Origin: CAYSQW01 sp964433135
GTDB taxonomy: Bacteria; Acidobacteriota; Aminicenantia; Aminicenantales; Aminicenantaceae
Length of the DNA: 64,000 bases
Assembly (NCBI GenBank): GCA_964433135.1
Contig: CAYSQW010000002.1
Span: forward strand, 91,558-155,557
Direction: 5' to 3'
In this document: positions 52,449-61,470 of the stretch, one piece after another
Layout of the letters: every line of letters begins with the position of its first letter
How positions within the stretch are numbered: the first letter of the stretch is position 1
The notes under the pieces: generated by a model
What the model saw: the letters and a program-made list of their open reading frames with translations, nothing else
Told to the model about the DNA's origin: nothing
Databases searched by the model: none
Translations under genes and position numbers: made by a program

Positions 52449-54077
52449 TCACGGCGTATGACCTCTCCGGTTGTTCTTCATCTGTTTCGGCGACCGCGGG
52501 AGCATCTCGTTGCGCATGGCGGCGAAATAGGCCCAGCAGGCGTTGATGACGGCCGCCTGCATCACATCCTCGGGAACGATCCGGTCGTAGAGGTCCATGT
52601 TGGTGTGGTGGATGGTGGTAAAATATTCGATCGTGTCGTTGATCCATTTATAGGCGGGGAGTCCGGCCTTAATGAAGTTCATGTGATCCGAGCCCGTGCT
52701 GTTTCCGGCGACGAGGTGCGTGAAGGCGAGGTCTTCAAAGGGGGCCCTCCAGGTCTCGAAAATGGGACGGACATGGTCGTTGCCGTGCATGTAGACGCCG
52801 ACGATGCGACCGTAATAGTCGGAGTTGAAATAGGCGGTCAGCTTGTCGTAGGCGGGGAGACGCGTATCCGTATCGTAGTCGTAAAACGTTTTCTGGATGT
52901 AGGCCCGGGATCCGTACATGCCGATCTCATGGCTTCCCCACAAAGCGGCGCGGATGGTGCGACGAGGCCGCGCGCCCACGGCTTTCAGGATCCGGATCGC
53001 TTCCATGACCATGGCCGCGCCCGAGGCGTTGTCCGCGGCTCCGGTGCCGGCCGGCATGCCGTCGAAATGGCCTCCGATCATGACGACCTCGTCCTTGAGA
53101 TCGGTGCCGGGGATCTCGGCGATCACATCGTAGTCCTGGATGTCGTCCTCATGAAAGACCGCCCGCACCTCGAGTCCCAGCTCCACTTCGATTCCTCGAT
53201 CGAGCAGACGAAACAACCGGTTGTAATGCTCCGCCGCCATCATGATCCGCGTTATGGGCTTATGCCCTCCCAGCGGTACGGGATGCATGCGGCCGATCTC
53301 GACGATCCCTTTGTCGAAAGGTCCCCAGACTCCGGTCTTGATGCTGCGCCGGCTGGGAGCCAGCAGGGCGGCGGCACCTTCCTTTTCAAAGAAATCGTTG
53401 ACGATTTCCGAAGACAGCGGCGGTTTCGGGTGCCTGCCCTTGAGCAGTTCGTCATAATGGGTGCGGGGGATTGTCACCTCGTCGGGTTTGTGCGTGATCT
53501 CGGTCTCGGCCATTTCCGCGAGGACCTCGCGGGAGATGCGTTGGGCTCGGGGAGTGAAGTCGGGAGCGATAGGCGCTTCGGGGGCGATGAGAACGATTTT
53601 TCCCTCGAGTTTTCCTTCATGTTTTTTCAGGTCCGCTTCGGAATATATCTCGCGGGTGTTTACGATGACGGCTCCGGTGCGAAGCCTCCCGTTCGTCCCG
53701 CGGGTGAAGGGCACGACATAGGCGATCAAGGGCATGTACTGGGGAGTTTGCAGGGTCAGTGAACTGAAAGTGCATTCCCAGGGCATGCATTCCGAGCCCG
53801 GGAAGGGGAAGAGCGTGACGTTTTCGGCGCCGAATTCCTCGAATTTATTCTTGGCCCATTCAGCGGCTTGCGTATAGGAGGGGGAATTGGCCAGCCGGGG
53901 GCCGTAGACATCGGTCATATGCCAGAGCAGCTCCATCACCTGCGAACAGTGGAATCCTTCGTCCCGTATCTTTTCAACCATTTTGAGATCGACCTCGCTC
54001 TGAGAGAAAAGGGGATACGTTCCTCCGATCACAAAAGAGAGGATCAAAATGAATAATAGGAGTTTTTTAAATTTCAT
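52449..54077 (-). CDS. Exported M28-family peptidase with altered catalytic motif
   Basis: The 542-aa precursor has a signal peptide (MKFKKLLLFILILSFVIGGTYPLFSQ). A PA-like insert (~100-290) is followed by the M28 domain: the zinc ligands His and Asp in IGGHFDGMPAGTGAADNASG, then WGSHEIGMYGS where the family has GGEEQGLLGS, then FNSDYYG and the last His in IHHTNMD. The zinc-binding Glu is kept, but the preceding general-base Glu is His (codon at 52929-52931). This may weaken or change activity. ATG 54077 is preferred over GTG 54086, which lies inside the AAGGTG ribosome site. It is 226 nt upstream of the tricorn gene on the same strand, but tricorn seems to have its own promoter. Confidence 0.87.
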   Translation of the reverse strand: MKFKKLLLFILILSFVIGGTYPLFSQSEVDLKMVEKIRDEGFHCSQVMELLWHMTDVYGPRLANSPSYTQAAEWAKNKFEEFGAENVTLFPFPGSECMPWECTFSSLTLQTPQYMPLIAYVVPFTRGTNGRLRTGAVIVNTREIYSEADLKKHEGKLEGKIVLIAPEAPIAPDFTPRAQRISREVLAEMAETEITHKPDEVTIPRTHYDELLKGRHPKPPLSSEIVNDFFEKEGAAALLAPSRRSIKTGVWGPFDKGIVEIGRMHPVPLGGHKPITRIMMAAEHYNRLFRLLDRGIEVELGLEVRAVFHEDDIQDYDVIAEIPGTDLKDEVVMIGGHFDGMPAGTGAADNASGAAMVMEAIRILKAVGARPRRTIRAALWGSHEIGMYGSRAYIQKTFYDYDTDTRLPAYDKLTAYFNSDYYGRIVGVYMHGNDHVRPIFETWRAPFEDLAFTHLVAGNSTGSDHMNFIKAGLPAYKWINDTIEYFTTIHHTNMDLYDRIVPEDVMQAAVINACWAYFAAMRNEMLPRSPKQMKNNRRGHTP

Positions 54078-54228
54078 GGTATGCACCTTTCAGGGAAATT
54101 GAATGCCAGCGGCAAAACGGATGCCGCAGATTATCAAGGGTATGACGTTATCATACCTCAAACAACGGGGTCAACAGCGGGAGCGGAGCTTGCGCCGTGA
54201 GCGGGGTGAGAAGCGGGATCGATTCGTT

Positions 54229-55230
54229 TTATCGGTTTTCTGTTCTCAGTTTCTGAATGAATGAAGCGCTGACCCAGTAGATATCGGTATTCCCGTTTTG
54301 CGGCCGGTTGTATTGATCCGTGAGGGTTTTGTAGGTGAGCTGTGTTTCGGGTTTTTCCTGCGCGACCCGGTCGGACATGAAGAAAAAGTATTTCCCGTCC
54401 CGGGTGACGTAGGGGCTCCATTCGAAATTGAATTTCGTGTTAATCTTTTCGCCCAGGTTGATCGGTTCATGCCACGTATCGTCGGGATCTCTGAAAATGA
54501 TGTAATAATCGGTGCCGCCGAGGCTGTCTTCTCTACCGAAAATGGGGGCGATCAAATAATCTTCATCCGGAGAGATGAAAACATTGTAGACGCCGCGGGT
54601 GGAATTGACCGTTTCCCCCAGTCTTTCGGGGTCGGTATATTTGCCCTCCGCTAAACGGGATCGGTATACCGCCGTCGATCCGCCTTTTTCATTCCGTGTG
54701 AAATAGAGGGTTCCGTCCTTGGTTACGGAAGGGAAGAAATCTCCCAGCTCCGAATTGACGGGAGCGCCGATATTATAGGGTTCGCCCCAGCCCGTCTCGG
54801 TGAGGTCCATGACCCAGATGTCCATATTGCCTTTCTTTTCGCCTTCGGAGATGGGTCTGTCGGATACGAAATAGAATTTCCCACCATCGGGGGAAATGAA
54901 AGGCTCCAGATCCTGGATGCCCTTTCGACCTGAAAAAGGCGCGATCTCAGGCTGTGTCCAGATCCCGTTGTCCGATCGGCACACGGCGATGGCGTAAACG
55001 GACCGCCCGAGTGAGATCGTGAAATAGATCTCATCGCCTTGCGAAGTTATCGCGATATCGCGTTCGTTCATGCCGGTGGAGATGATCCCCGGTGCGAAGA
55101 GCACGGGATCGTCACCGGGGGGACTCTGCCCCAGGTATTCTCCCTGTAATGCCGGAGATTTGTTTTGTGGTGTGCATGAGAGGACAACGGTTATTGAGAT
55201 CAAAAGCAAAACGATTCCCATCTTATGCAT
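54229..55230 (-). CDS. PD40-type beta-propeller lipoprotein
   Basis: The 333-aa lipoprotein has the lipobox VLSC (Cys19). The rest is a predicted six- or seven-bladed propeller made of PD40/TolB-like repeats: EPFISPDGGKFYFVSDR, FPSVTKDGTLYFTRNE, VFISPDEDYLIAP and SPYVTRDGKYFFFMSDR. Such proteins bind peptides or partner proteins in the envelope and are often found near tricorn or peptidase genes, as here. The ATG at 55230 follows AAGGAG by 6 nt. It is divergent from the TetR gene. No catalytic residues are apparent. Confidence 0.85.
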   Translation of the reverse strand: MHKMGIVLLLISITVVLSCTPQNKSPALQGEYLGQSPPGDDPVLFAPGIISTGMNERDIAITSQGDEIYFTISLGRSVYAIAVCRSDNGIWTQPEIAPFSGRKGIQDLEPFISPDGGKFYFVSDRPISEGEKKGNMDIWVMDLTETGWGEPYNIGAPVNSELGDFFPSVTKDGTLYFTRNEKGGSTAVYRSRLAEGKYTDPERLGETVNSTRGVYNVFISPDEDYLIAPIFGREDSLGGTDYYIIFRDPDDTWHEPINLGEKINTKFNFEWSPYVTRDGKYFFFMSDRVAQEKPETQLTYKTLTDQYNRPQNGNTDIYWVSASFIQKLRTENR

Positions 55231-55367
55231 GATAAGCTCCTTATACGAGATGATACGAACGGCGGAAATCCGGGACGCCGTGAAATGAAACTATCACACA
55301 CAAGGCCTTTGGACAACTGACAAGAAGATGGAAACAGAAAAAAATCATATGACACGAAAAAAAAGTG

Positions 55368-55396
55368 TTGACAAGCCGGTCGATGTCGACTATATG
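55368..55396 (+). promoter_or_regulatory. Strong sigma70-type promoter and candidate TetR operator
   Basis: TTGACA (55368-55373), a 17-nt spacer, TATATG (55391-55396). The spacer ends with an inverted repeat GTCGA-TG-TCGAC (55379-55390), which lies between the two boxes where a repressor would block polymerase. It would initiate near 55403, only a few bases before the proposed tetR start. Confidence 0.6.
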
Positions 55397-55409
55397 GTCA
55401 AGTATAGAA

Positions 55410-56072
55410 ATGAAAGATCGCAGAACAAGCGAAAGCATCACAAGCCGGAGGGGGAAGTCCGCACCGCTCAGCCGAGCCCAAAAACGTTCCGTTCGGAACA
55501 GAAAAAAGCTTTTGGATGCCGCGATGAGCGTATTCAGCGAAGACGGTGTCGACGCGTCAACCATTGATGACATCACAGAAAGAGCCGATCTGGGCAAGGG
55601 CACTTTTTACAGCTATTTCTCGGATAAACTCGACATAACGACGCACCTTATAGAAAATTCCATAAATCACCTGATCACCAAGCTGAGGAATGTTGAATCC
55701 CCACCGAATTCCATTGAAGAAATACTGGAGCACATCTTGAATGTTCATTACCGGTATTTCATGGAGAACAACGAAGGTTTCGTCCTGCTGTTCCAGGGGC
55801 GTCTGCTTCTGAAGCTGGAGCGCGAAACCCCCGAAGAATTGGAAAAGCCTTTTCTGCATTACCTGGAAGAGATCGAGAGCCTGCTGACCCCTTTTATGCG
55901 AGAGAAAATCGATCTCATCAAGATCCGGCGCCTTGCCTGTGCGGTCGCTGGATTCGTATTCGGTTTTTTTTCCTTTGCCATGATCGGAATGGATCAGGAA
56001 GAAATCGAAGCCGGCATAAAGCCTCTGCGGCAAAGCTTCGTCCGAAGCTTGTCCATTTTTTTGGTCAAATAG
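55410..56072 (+). CDS. TetR-family transcriptional regulator
   Basis: The 220-aa protein has a TetR N-terminal DNA-binding domain after ~22 basic residues: KKLLDAAMSVFSEDGVDASTIDDITERADLGKGTFYSYFSDK, with the recognition helix around LGKGTFYSYF. The C-terminal ~150 residues are a helical ligand domain of no recognised subclass. ATG 55410 is chosen; the longer GTG start at 55365 would place the promoter inside the gene. The predicted transcript starts just before it, so there is little leader and no Shine-Dalgarno. It is 45 nt upstream of the kamA-like gene on the same strand and probably controls that cluster, responding to its substrate or product. Confidence 0.85.
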   Translation: MKDRRTSESITSRRGKSAPLSRAQKRSVRNRKKLLDAAMSVFSEDGVDASTIDDITERADLGKGTFYSYFSDKLDITTHLIENSINHLITKLRNVESPPNSIEEILEHILNVHYRYFMENNEGFVLLFQGRLLLKLERETPEELEKPFLHYLEEIESLLTPFMREKIDLIKIRRLACAVAGFVFGFFSFAMIGMDQEEIEAGIKPLRQSFVRSLSIFLVK

Positions 56073-56117
56073 AATCTTCAAGAAGAAACCAAAAAACAAA
56101 GGATGAAGGAATTCAAA

Positions 56118-57488
56118 ATGACTCAAAGAAGCACTGGTTTTGTTAACGAATTGTCTGATGAACAAAGTTCCGAACCTCCTGGTGCGTTCGGAAGCCCTCC
56201 CGTAATCAAAGCAGCAAGTCCGGAAACGGGAATCCATCCCGCGGTTCAAATCTCCCAATGGCATGACTGGCGGTGGCAGATGCGCAACCGTATTCGAACG
56301 GTTGAACAGCTGGCGGATTACCTGCCCCTGGATTCCTCCGGGAATGATCTGCAGCGGGTCATGGAGAGATATCCCATGTCGATCACGCCCTATTACGCCT
56401 CGCTGATCGTCACTCCGGATGCATCTGATCCTATTTATCGACAGAGCGTTCCCGACATTCGGGAAATGTTCGACCTTCCATGCCTGAGTGATGATCCGCT
56501 TGAAGAGCATGATGATATGCCGGTTCCCGGGCTGATCCACCGCTACCGAGACCGGGCGCTGCTTATAACGACGACCCAGTGCTCGACATATTGTCGTCAC
56601 TGTACCCGAAAGCGCATCGCCGGCATGCGGGAAAGCTCCATCTCAAACAGGCGGCTGGAACGGGTTGTCGATTATCTGAAAAATCACGATGAGATTCGTG
56701 ATGTGATTATTTCGGGTGGAGATCCCTTGACTCTTTCGGATGCGGCTCTGGACCGGATCCTGTCGGCCGTCCGCTCAGTGCAGACGGTGGAGGTGATCCG
56801 TATCGGAACCCGGGTTCCGGTGGTGCTTCCCATGAGGATTACTTCCCATCTGGTGAGTATTCTGAGCCGTTATCATCCCTTGTGGATAAACACCCACTTC
56901 AATCATCCCGTCGAATTGACGGCGGAGGCCGGTCGGGCGTGTGCTCTGCTTGCCGATGCCGGGATCCCTTTGGGCAATCAGTCTGTCCTGCTGAGGGGAG
57001 TAAACGATGATGTGCGCACCATCGAACAACTCTGCCGAGCGCTGGTGCGAAGCCGGGTGCGGCCTTACTATATATACCAATGTGACCCCGTCAAGGGAGT
57101 GGAACATCTGCGGACATCACTTCGCAAAGGAATTGAGATCATGGAGTATCTGCGCGGTCGGGTCAGTGGTATCGCGATTCCGACATATGTCGTGGACGCT
57201 CCCCACGGAGGGGGGAAAATTCCCATCTTGCCCAGTTATATCGTATCCATGAGTACGACGCATACCGTTCTGCGGAATTATGAGGGGCTACTGGTCAATT
57301 ACCCGGAACCAGGAGTGATCTCGGATCCGAAAAGCTCGTGCACGGAAAGGGCCCCTGGTGTCTGGGAGCTGGCCGGCGGTCAAGCCGAATTCATCGCACC
57401 GGCCCGAAGTCATCGTATGCTGCGGCGTAAAGAAAACCCCGCTGACGGAGCGAAACGCGATTCCCGGGTATTTCTTTTCGAATCGTGA
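56118..57488 (+). CDS. kamA: Lysine 2,3-aminomutase (radical SAM, PLP)
   Basis: The enzyme moves the amino group of L-lysine from C2 to C3 to give beta-lysine. The 456-aa protein has the radical-SAM cysteines C155, C159 and C162 (CSTYCRHC), the SAM-binding GGDPL, the PLP lysine K367 in HGGGKIP, and the two Asp that bind the substrate side chain, D323 (YQCDP) and D360 (VVDAP). As I recall the Clostridium subterminale enzyme (C125/129/132, D293, D330, K337), all are offset by exactly 30. Glutamate aminomutases have Lys and Asn at the two Asp sites, and EpmB-type enzymes also differ, so lysine is the likely substrate. ATG 56118 has AAGGA 7 nt upstream; ATG 56103 is the alternative. It heads the cluster of ligase and acetyl genes. 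Confidence 0.9.
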   Translation: MTQRSTGFVNELSDEQSSEPPGAFGSPPVIKAASPETGIHPAVQISQWHDWRWQMRNRIRTVEQLADYLPLDSSGNDLQRVMERYPMSITPYYASLIVTPDASDPIYRQSVPDIREMFDLPCLSDDPLEEHDDMPVPGLIHRYRDRALLITTTQCSTYCRHCTRKRIAGMRESSISNRRLERVVDYLKNHDEIRDVIISGGDPLTLSDAALDRILSAVRSVQTVEVIRIGTRVPVVLPMRITSHLVSILSRYHPLWINTHFNHPVELTAEAGRACALLADAGIPLGNQSVLLRGVNDDVRTIEQLCRALVRSRVRPYYIYQCDPVKGVEHLRTSLRKGIEIMEYLRGRVSGIAIPTYVVDAPHGGGKIPILPSYIVSMSTTHTVLRNYEGLLVNYPEPGVISDPKSSCTERAPGVWELAGGQAEFIAPARSHRMLRRKENPADGAKRDSRVFLFES

Positions 57489-57533
57489 TGATAAGCACGT
57501 CTATATGATCTCCGATGAAAATGGAGGCGGAGT

Positions 57534-59306
57534 ATGATCAGGATCAGGCGGATCCACAGGACCTTGCTTCCCATCGAGCGTGAGCGGTTGACGCAGGTAC
57601 AAGATATCTTTCGTGATAACTTCGCGGACACAGCGGATTACGCGGATAAAATCCCAGAGCTTCTCAACGATCCTATCAAATATGGATATACCACCGTGCT
57701 GCTGGTAAGTGAAACCGGATTGGGCCGGGTGACGGGATTCTCACTTGTCATGCTCTTCCCGAATATCCGCAGTGCTCTTCTGGATTTCCTTGCCGTGCGC
57801 CGCCCCGGACATGGAAGCGGAACGGGGGGGATGCTGTATGAAGCGAGCCGGGAATATCTCATGCAGTCCGGTTGTTTGGCCTTGTTCATGGAAGTCCTGC
57901 CGGATGATCCCCGTTTGGTCGAGGATCCCGCGGAGTTGAAGGAGAATCAAAGGCGACTGAGGTTTTATGAGCAATTCGGCGTTCGCCCTATCGTAGGGAC
58001 GGAATATGAAACCCCCATCGGATCTTCATCACCACCCTATCTTCTTTTCGACGGATTGGGTCGAAGCCGGACTCTCCGCCGCTCTCAGTGCCGGGCGGTC
58101 ATGCGCACCATCCTGACCAAAAAATACAGCGATCTGGTCACCCCGGATTATATCGAACGGGTTATCGAATCGGTTATCGAAGAACCGGTCCATATCCGTG
58201 AACCCCGCTACCTGAAAAATAAAGATGCAAAGGCGCCTCTGAAATACGGCGGACGGCTGGAAAAAGCTTTCGTCATGGTCAGCGGCAATGCTCATGAAGT
58301 TCATCATGTGCATGAGCGCGGTTACGTCGAACGTCCCGCACGGGTTAGAGCTATCCGGGAAAGCCTGGAGAAAACCGGATTGTTTCAGTCCATGATGAGC
58401 CGGAGCTTCAAACAAGAACATATTCTTGAGGTGCACGATGCGGCCTTTTGCAAGTATCTCAAGGCCGTATGCCGCAAACTGGGGAGCCGTCGCCCTATAT
58501 ACCCTTATGTTTTTCCGATAAGGCACCCTGAAAGGAGGCCCAAGGACCTGGCGGTTCGAGCGGGATATTACTGCATCGACACCTTTACTCCTTTGGACAG
58601 GAATGCGTTTACCGCCGCCGAATCGGCGGTGGACGTCGCCTTGACCGCGGCCGATCAGGTGCTGAGGGGACGTTCCCTGGCATATGCTCTGTGCCGCCCT
58701 CCGGGTCACCATGCCGAACGTGAAGTCTTCGGCGGCTTCTGCTATTTCAACAACGCCGCCATAGCGGCTCAATTTCTCAGTCGTTACGGGAAGGTGGCGA
58801 TACTGGATGTCGACTATCATCACGGCAACGGCGCACAGTCCATATTTGCCCGACGCTCCGATGTGCTTACGGTTTCAATCCACGGGCATCCCAATATCGC
58901 CTATCCCTATTTTTCCGGATTTCCCGATGAAACGGGCGAGGAAGAAGGGGAGGGCTTCAATATCAACTTCGCTTTGTCCGGAAAGGCCGGGGAGGAAGAG
59001 TTCATGGCGGCACTGAATAAGTCGATATCAAGGATACGGCAATTTTCTCCGGTATTCCTTGTGGTGTGCCTTGGCTTCGACGTCATGAAGGGAGATCCCA
59101 CCGGCTCTTTCGATTTGCGGCCCGGTGGCATGAAGCGGGCCGGGCGCATGATCGGCTCGCTCAACCTTCCGATTCTTGTCATCCAGGAAGGGGGATACAG
59201 CTTGGTAAACCTGAAATCCGGCGCGGCCGCTTTTTTCGGCGGCATCGCCGATACTCTGAAGAATATGGATAAATCATCATGGAACAAAAAAAACACGCAA
59301 AGATGA
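57534..59306 (+). CDS. GNAT acetyltransferase fused to acetylpolyamine amidohydrolase (HDAC-like)
   Basis: The 590-aa cytoplasmic protein joins two opposing activities. Residues ~1-180 are a GNAT domain with the acetyl-CoA loop VRRPGHGSGTGGML. Residues ~240-580 are an HDAC/acetylpolyamine amidohydrolase with HH at 392-393 (RPPGHHAE), GGFCYFNNAAIAA, zinc ligands D427 and H429 (LDVDYHHGNG) and D516 (GFDVMKGDP), and the EGGY tyrosine near 555. All catalytic residues appear intact. The pair could acetylate and deacetylate amino groups of beta-lysine or a polyamine-like product. It lies 45 nt after kamA, with GGAGG before the ATG, and overlaps the next ligase gene (ATGA at 59303). Confidence 0.9.
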   Translation: MIRIRRIHRTLLPIERERLTQVQDIFRDNFADTADYADKIPELLNDPIKYGYTTVLLVSETGLGRVTGFSLVMLFPNIRSALLDFLAVRRPGHGSGTGGMLYEASREYLMQSGCLALFMEVLPDDPRLVEDPAELKENQRRLRFYEQFGVRPIVGTEYETPIGSSSPPYLLFDGLGRSRTLRRSQCRAVMRTILTKKYSDLVTPDYIERVIESVIEEPVHIREPRYLKNKDAKAPLKYGGRLEKAFVMVSGNAHEVHHVHERGYVERPARVRAIRESLEKTGLFQSMMSRSFKQEHILEVHDAAFCKYLKAVCRKLGSRRPIYPYVFPIRHPERRPKDLAVRAGYYCIDTFTPLDRNAFTAAESAVDVALTAADQVLRGRSLAYALCRPPGHHAEREVFGGFCYFNNAAIAAQFLSRYGKVAILDVDYHHGNGAQSIFARRSDVLTVSIHGHPNIAYPYFSGFPDETGEEEGEGFNINFALSGKAGEEEFMAALNKSISRIRQFSPVFLVVCLGFDVMKGDPTGSFDLRPGGMKRAGRMIGSLNLPILVIQEGGYSLVNLKSGAAAFFGGIADTLKNMDKSSWNKKNTQR

Positions 59307-60439
59307 CATCGGTAGGTATCGTATATGACCTGAGAACCGATTATTTGGAACAGGGCTGGTCCGAGAAGGATGTCGCTGAATTCGATTCGGCGGACACCAT
59401 CGATGCCCTGCAGCGAACGATTGAGGGGCTGGGGTATAAGGCGGAAAAAATCGGCAATGGAGAAAGGCTTTGCCGGCTGCTGATCGACGGGCGGCGTTGG
59501 GATATGATTTTCAATATCTCCGAAAGCTTTGGTGGGAGGTGTCGAGAGTCGCAGGTTCCGGCGCTGCTGGAAATGTTCGGGGTGCCGTACACTTTTTCAG
59601 ATCCCCTCGTTTGCGCCGCTACGCTGGATAAAAGCATTGCCAAAAGACTTGTGGCTCAGCGGGGACTCGCCACTCCTCCGTTTCATGTGATCGAAGATGT
59701 CTCCGACATCGATGACGTGAATTTGAAATACCCGGTTTTTGCTAAACCTCTTGCTGAGGGGACCGGCAAGGGTGTCGATCACAATTCGCTGATCGACGAT
59801 CCTTCAAAATTGGAGCGGATCTGCGCGGATATGCTCGAGGAGTACGCCCAGCCGGTTTTAGTGGAGGAATATCTGCCGGGACGGGAATTTACCGTCGGGA
59901 TCCTGGGTTGCGGCAGGAAGGCTTGGGTTTTGGGAACCATGGAGATCGAAATTCGCGGCAAGCGCGAACCGGCGGTTTATTCATATACCAACAAGGAAGA
60001 GTGCGAGAGCCGTATCCTCTATCGTCCGCTGCTGGATGATCCCCGGTTGAAAGAACACGTCGAGGATCTCGCTCTGGAATCCTATCGGGTGCTGCAGTGC
60101 CGTGACGGCGGGCGTGTGGATATACGATGCGATGCCGAGGGAAAACCTTCTTTTATGGAAATCAATCCTCTTCCGGGACTGCATCCGACCCATTCCGATC
60201 TCCCCATGATCGCCACTCAGGAGGGCCTGCGCTATGAAGAATTGATCGGAACCATCATCGATAGCGCATTTTCACGAGTGAGGCAGAACCGCGTTCCCGG
60301 TTTCAAGACATCAGCGAAAACAAGCTTCGGTTTCGAAGAAGAGGAGAAAGAGTTGGGATATCTGCCGAAACACGGGATCCACACCGGCCCGGTCCCGGTA
60401 CGCGTAAGGTTGGAGAGGAAATCATGGACGGAATATTGA
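59303..60439 (+). CDS. ATP-grasp ligase, D-Ala-D-Ala ligase-like (first of two)
   Basis: This 378-aa enzyme has the ATP-grasp layout: N-terminal domain with IFNISESFGGRCRESQVPALLE and TLDKSIAKRL, an ATP-binding lysine region (YPVFAKPLAEGTGKGV), VEEYLPGREFTVGIL, and the metal-binding end DIRCDAEGKPSFMEINPLPGL. D-Ala-D-Ala ligases share this fold but usually carry EGxxGEDGxxQ where this has ESFGGRCRESQ, so a different amino-acid ligase is likely. ATG 59303 forms an ATGA overlap with the fusion gene; ATG 59279 is possible. The end overlaps the second ligase. It probably forms an amide bond with beta-lysine as donor or acceptor. Confidence 0.87.
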   Translation: MTSVGIVYDLRTDYLEQGWSEKDVAEFDSADTIDALQRTIEGLGYKAEKIGNGERLCRLLIDGRRWDMIFNISESFGGRCRESQVPALLEMFGVPYTFSDPLVCAATLDKSIAKRLVAQRGLATPPFHVIEDVSDIDDVNLKYPVFAKPLAEGTGKGVDHNSLIDDPSKLERICADMLEEYAQPVLVEEYLPGREFTVGILGCGRKAWVLGTMEIEIRGKREPAVYSYTNKEECESRILYRPLLDDPRLKEHVEDLALESYRVLQCRDGGRVDIRCDAEGKPSFMEINPLPGLHPTHSDLPMIATQEGLRYEELIGTIIDSAFSRVRQNRVPGFKTSAKTSFGFEEEEKELGYLPKHGIHTGPVPVRVRLERKSWTEY

Positions 60440-61443
60440 TCCTGCACAACAGCTTCGGCTCACCTGACGATCCCCTGTATGCCAGCCGCATAGGAGTCAT
60501 GGACCAGGTCGGAGCGGTGAAGCGGGCGCTCGATTCATTGGGCATGGAAGCGGAAGTGGCGGCGATCGAGGACCTGAACCACCTTATACAGCTGTTGAAA
60601 ATATGCCGGCAGTCCTTGGTGTTCAACTTGATCGAGGAATTTATAGGCTCGATCGAGCAGGCGAATTATGTGCCGGCGATCTGTCGCGCCTTTGGAAAAA
60701 GCGCCACGGGATGCGATACCCCGACATTGCTTATCGCCCAAAAAAAGGGACAAGCCAAGGCGCTTCTTCAAGGCGCCGGGCTGCCGTGTCCGGACGGGGC
60801 TGAAATCCGCCCGGGAAGAACTCTGGATGCCGTGCACCTGCCGGCGGGATGCTATGTGTTGAAACCCGCTTGGAATGATGCCAGCGAAGGGATTTCCAGC
60901 GATTCCGTGGTCTCGCTTCCCTCGGAAAAGGATCGAGCCCAAGATCTCTTGTCAGAACTCCACCGGAGATTCCAACAACCCGTCATCGTGGAGCGGTTTA
61001 TTGCGTCGAGGGAATTGAATGTTTCTCTTATGGATGGAAAAAATGGTGTCGAGGTCCTCACAATCGCGGAAATCAGTTTTTCCGCATTTGAGGAGGGCCG
61101 GCTCCGGATCGTCGATTACAGTGCGAAATGGGATGAAAACTCCTTCTTATTCAAAAATACTCCCAGGAAAATCCCGGCGGATCTCGATCGGAGGGATTGG
61201 AAGCGGATCGAAGAATTGGCCTTGTCTGCCTGGAATACGCTGGGTTGTCGCGATTATGCCCGCGTGGATTTCAGACTCGATGAACAGGACCGGCCATACA
61301 TTCTTGAAGTAAATCCTAATCCCGATATTTCACCGGATGCTGGATTTGCGGCTGCGCTGCGGGCTGCAGAGATTTCCTATGGGGACTTTGTGCGGGACAT
61401 GCTTTCGAACGCCGGCCGGAGGCTGGAAAAAGCTGTTGCATGA
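60424..61443 (+). CDS. ATP-grasp ligase (second of two)
   Basis: The 339-aa protein is a diverged ATP-grasp enzyme related to the first ligase. Features: NLIEEFIGSIEQANYVPAI near residue 69, IAQKKGQAKALL, YVLKPAWNDASEGI with the ATP lysine, VIVERFIASRELNVSLMDG, and the metal-binding YARVDFRLDEQDRP with VNPNPDI. The ATG at 60424 lies within the end of the first ligase and has AGGA 5 nt upstream. Two ligases in series suggest two successive couplings or two substrates. The exact reaction cannot be read from sequence. Confidence 0.87.
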   Translation: MDGILILHNSFGSPDDPLYASRIGVMDQVGAVKRALDSLGMEAEVAAIEDLNHLIQLLKICRQSLVFNLIEEFIGSIEQANYVPAICRAFGKSATGCDTPTLLIAQKKGQAKALLQGAGLPCPDGAEIRPGRTLDAVHLPAGCYVLKPAWNDASEGISSDSVVSLPSEKDRAQDLLSELHRRFQQPVIVERFIASRELNVSLMDGKNGVEVLTIAEISFSAFEEGRLRIVDYSAKWDENSFLFKNTPRKIPADLDRRDWKRIEELALSAWNTLGCRDYARVDFRLDEQDRPYILEVNPNPDISPDAGFAAALRAAEISYGDFVRDMLSNAGRRLEKAVA

Positions 61444-61470
61444 GGGGATTGACAAGGCGGGAATACGTTC

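Noticed and set aside
55365..55409. Upstream GTG start for the TetR gene
   Set aside because: It would put both the TTGACA and -10 boxes inside the coding region and adds residues not typical of the family.
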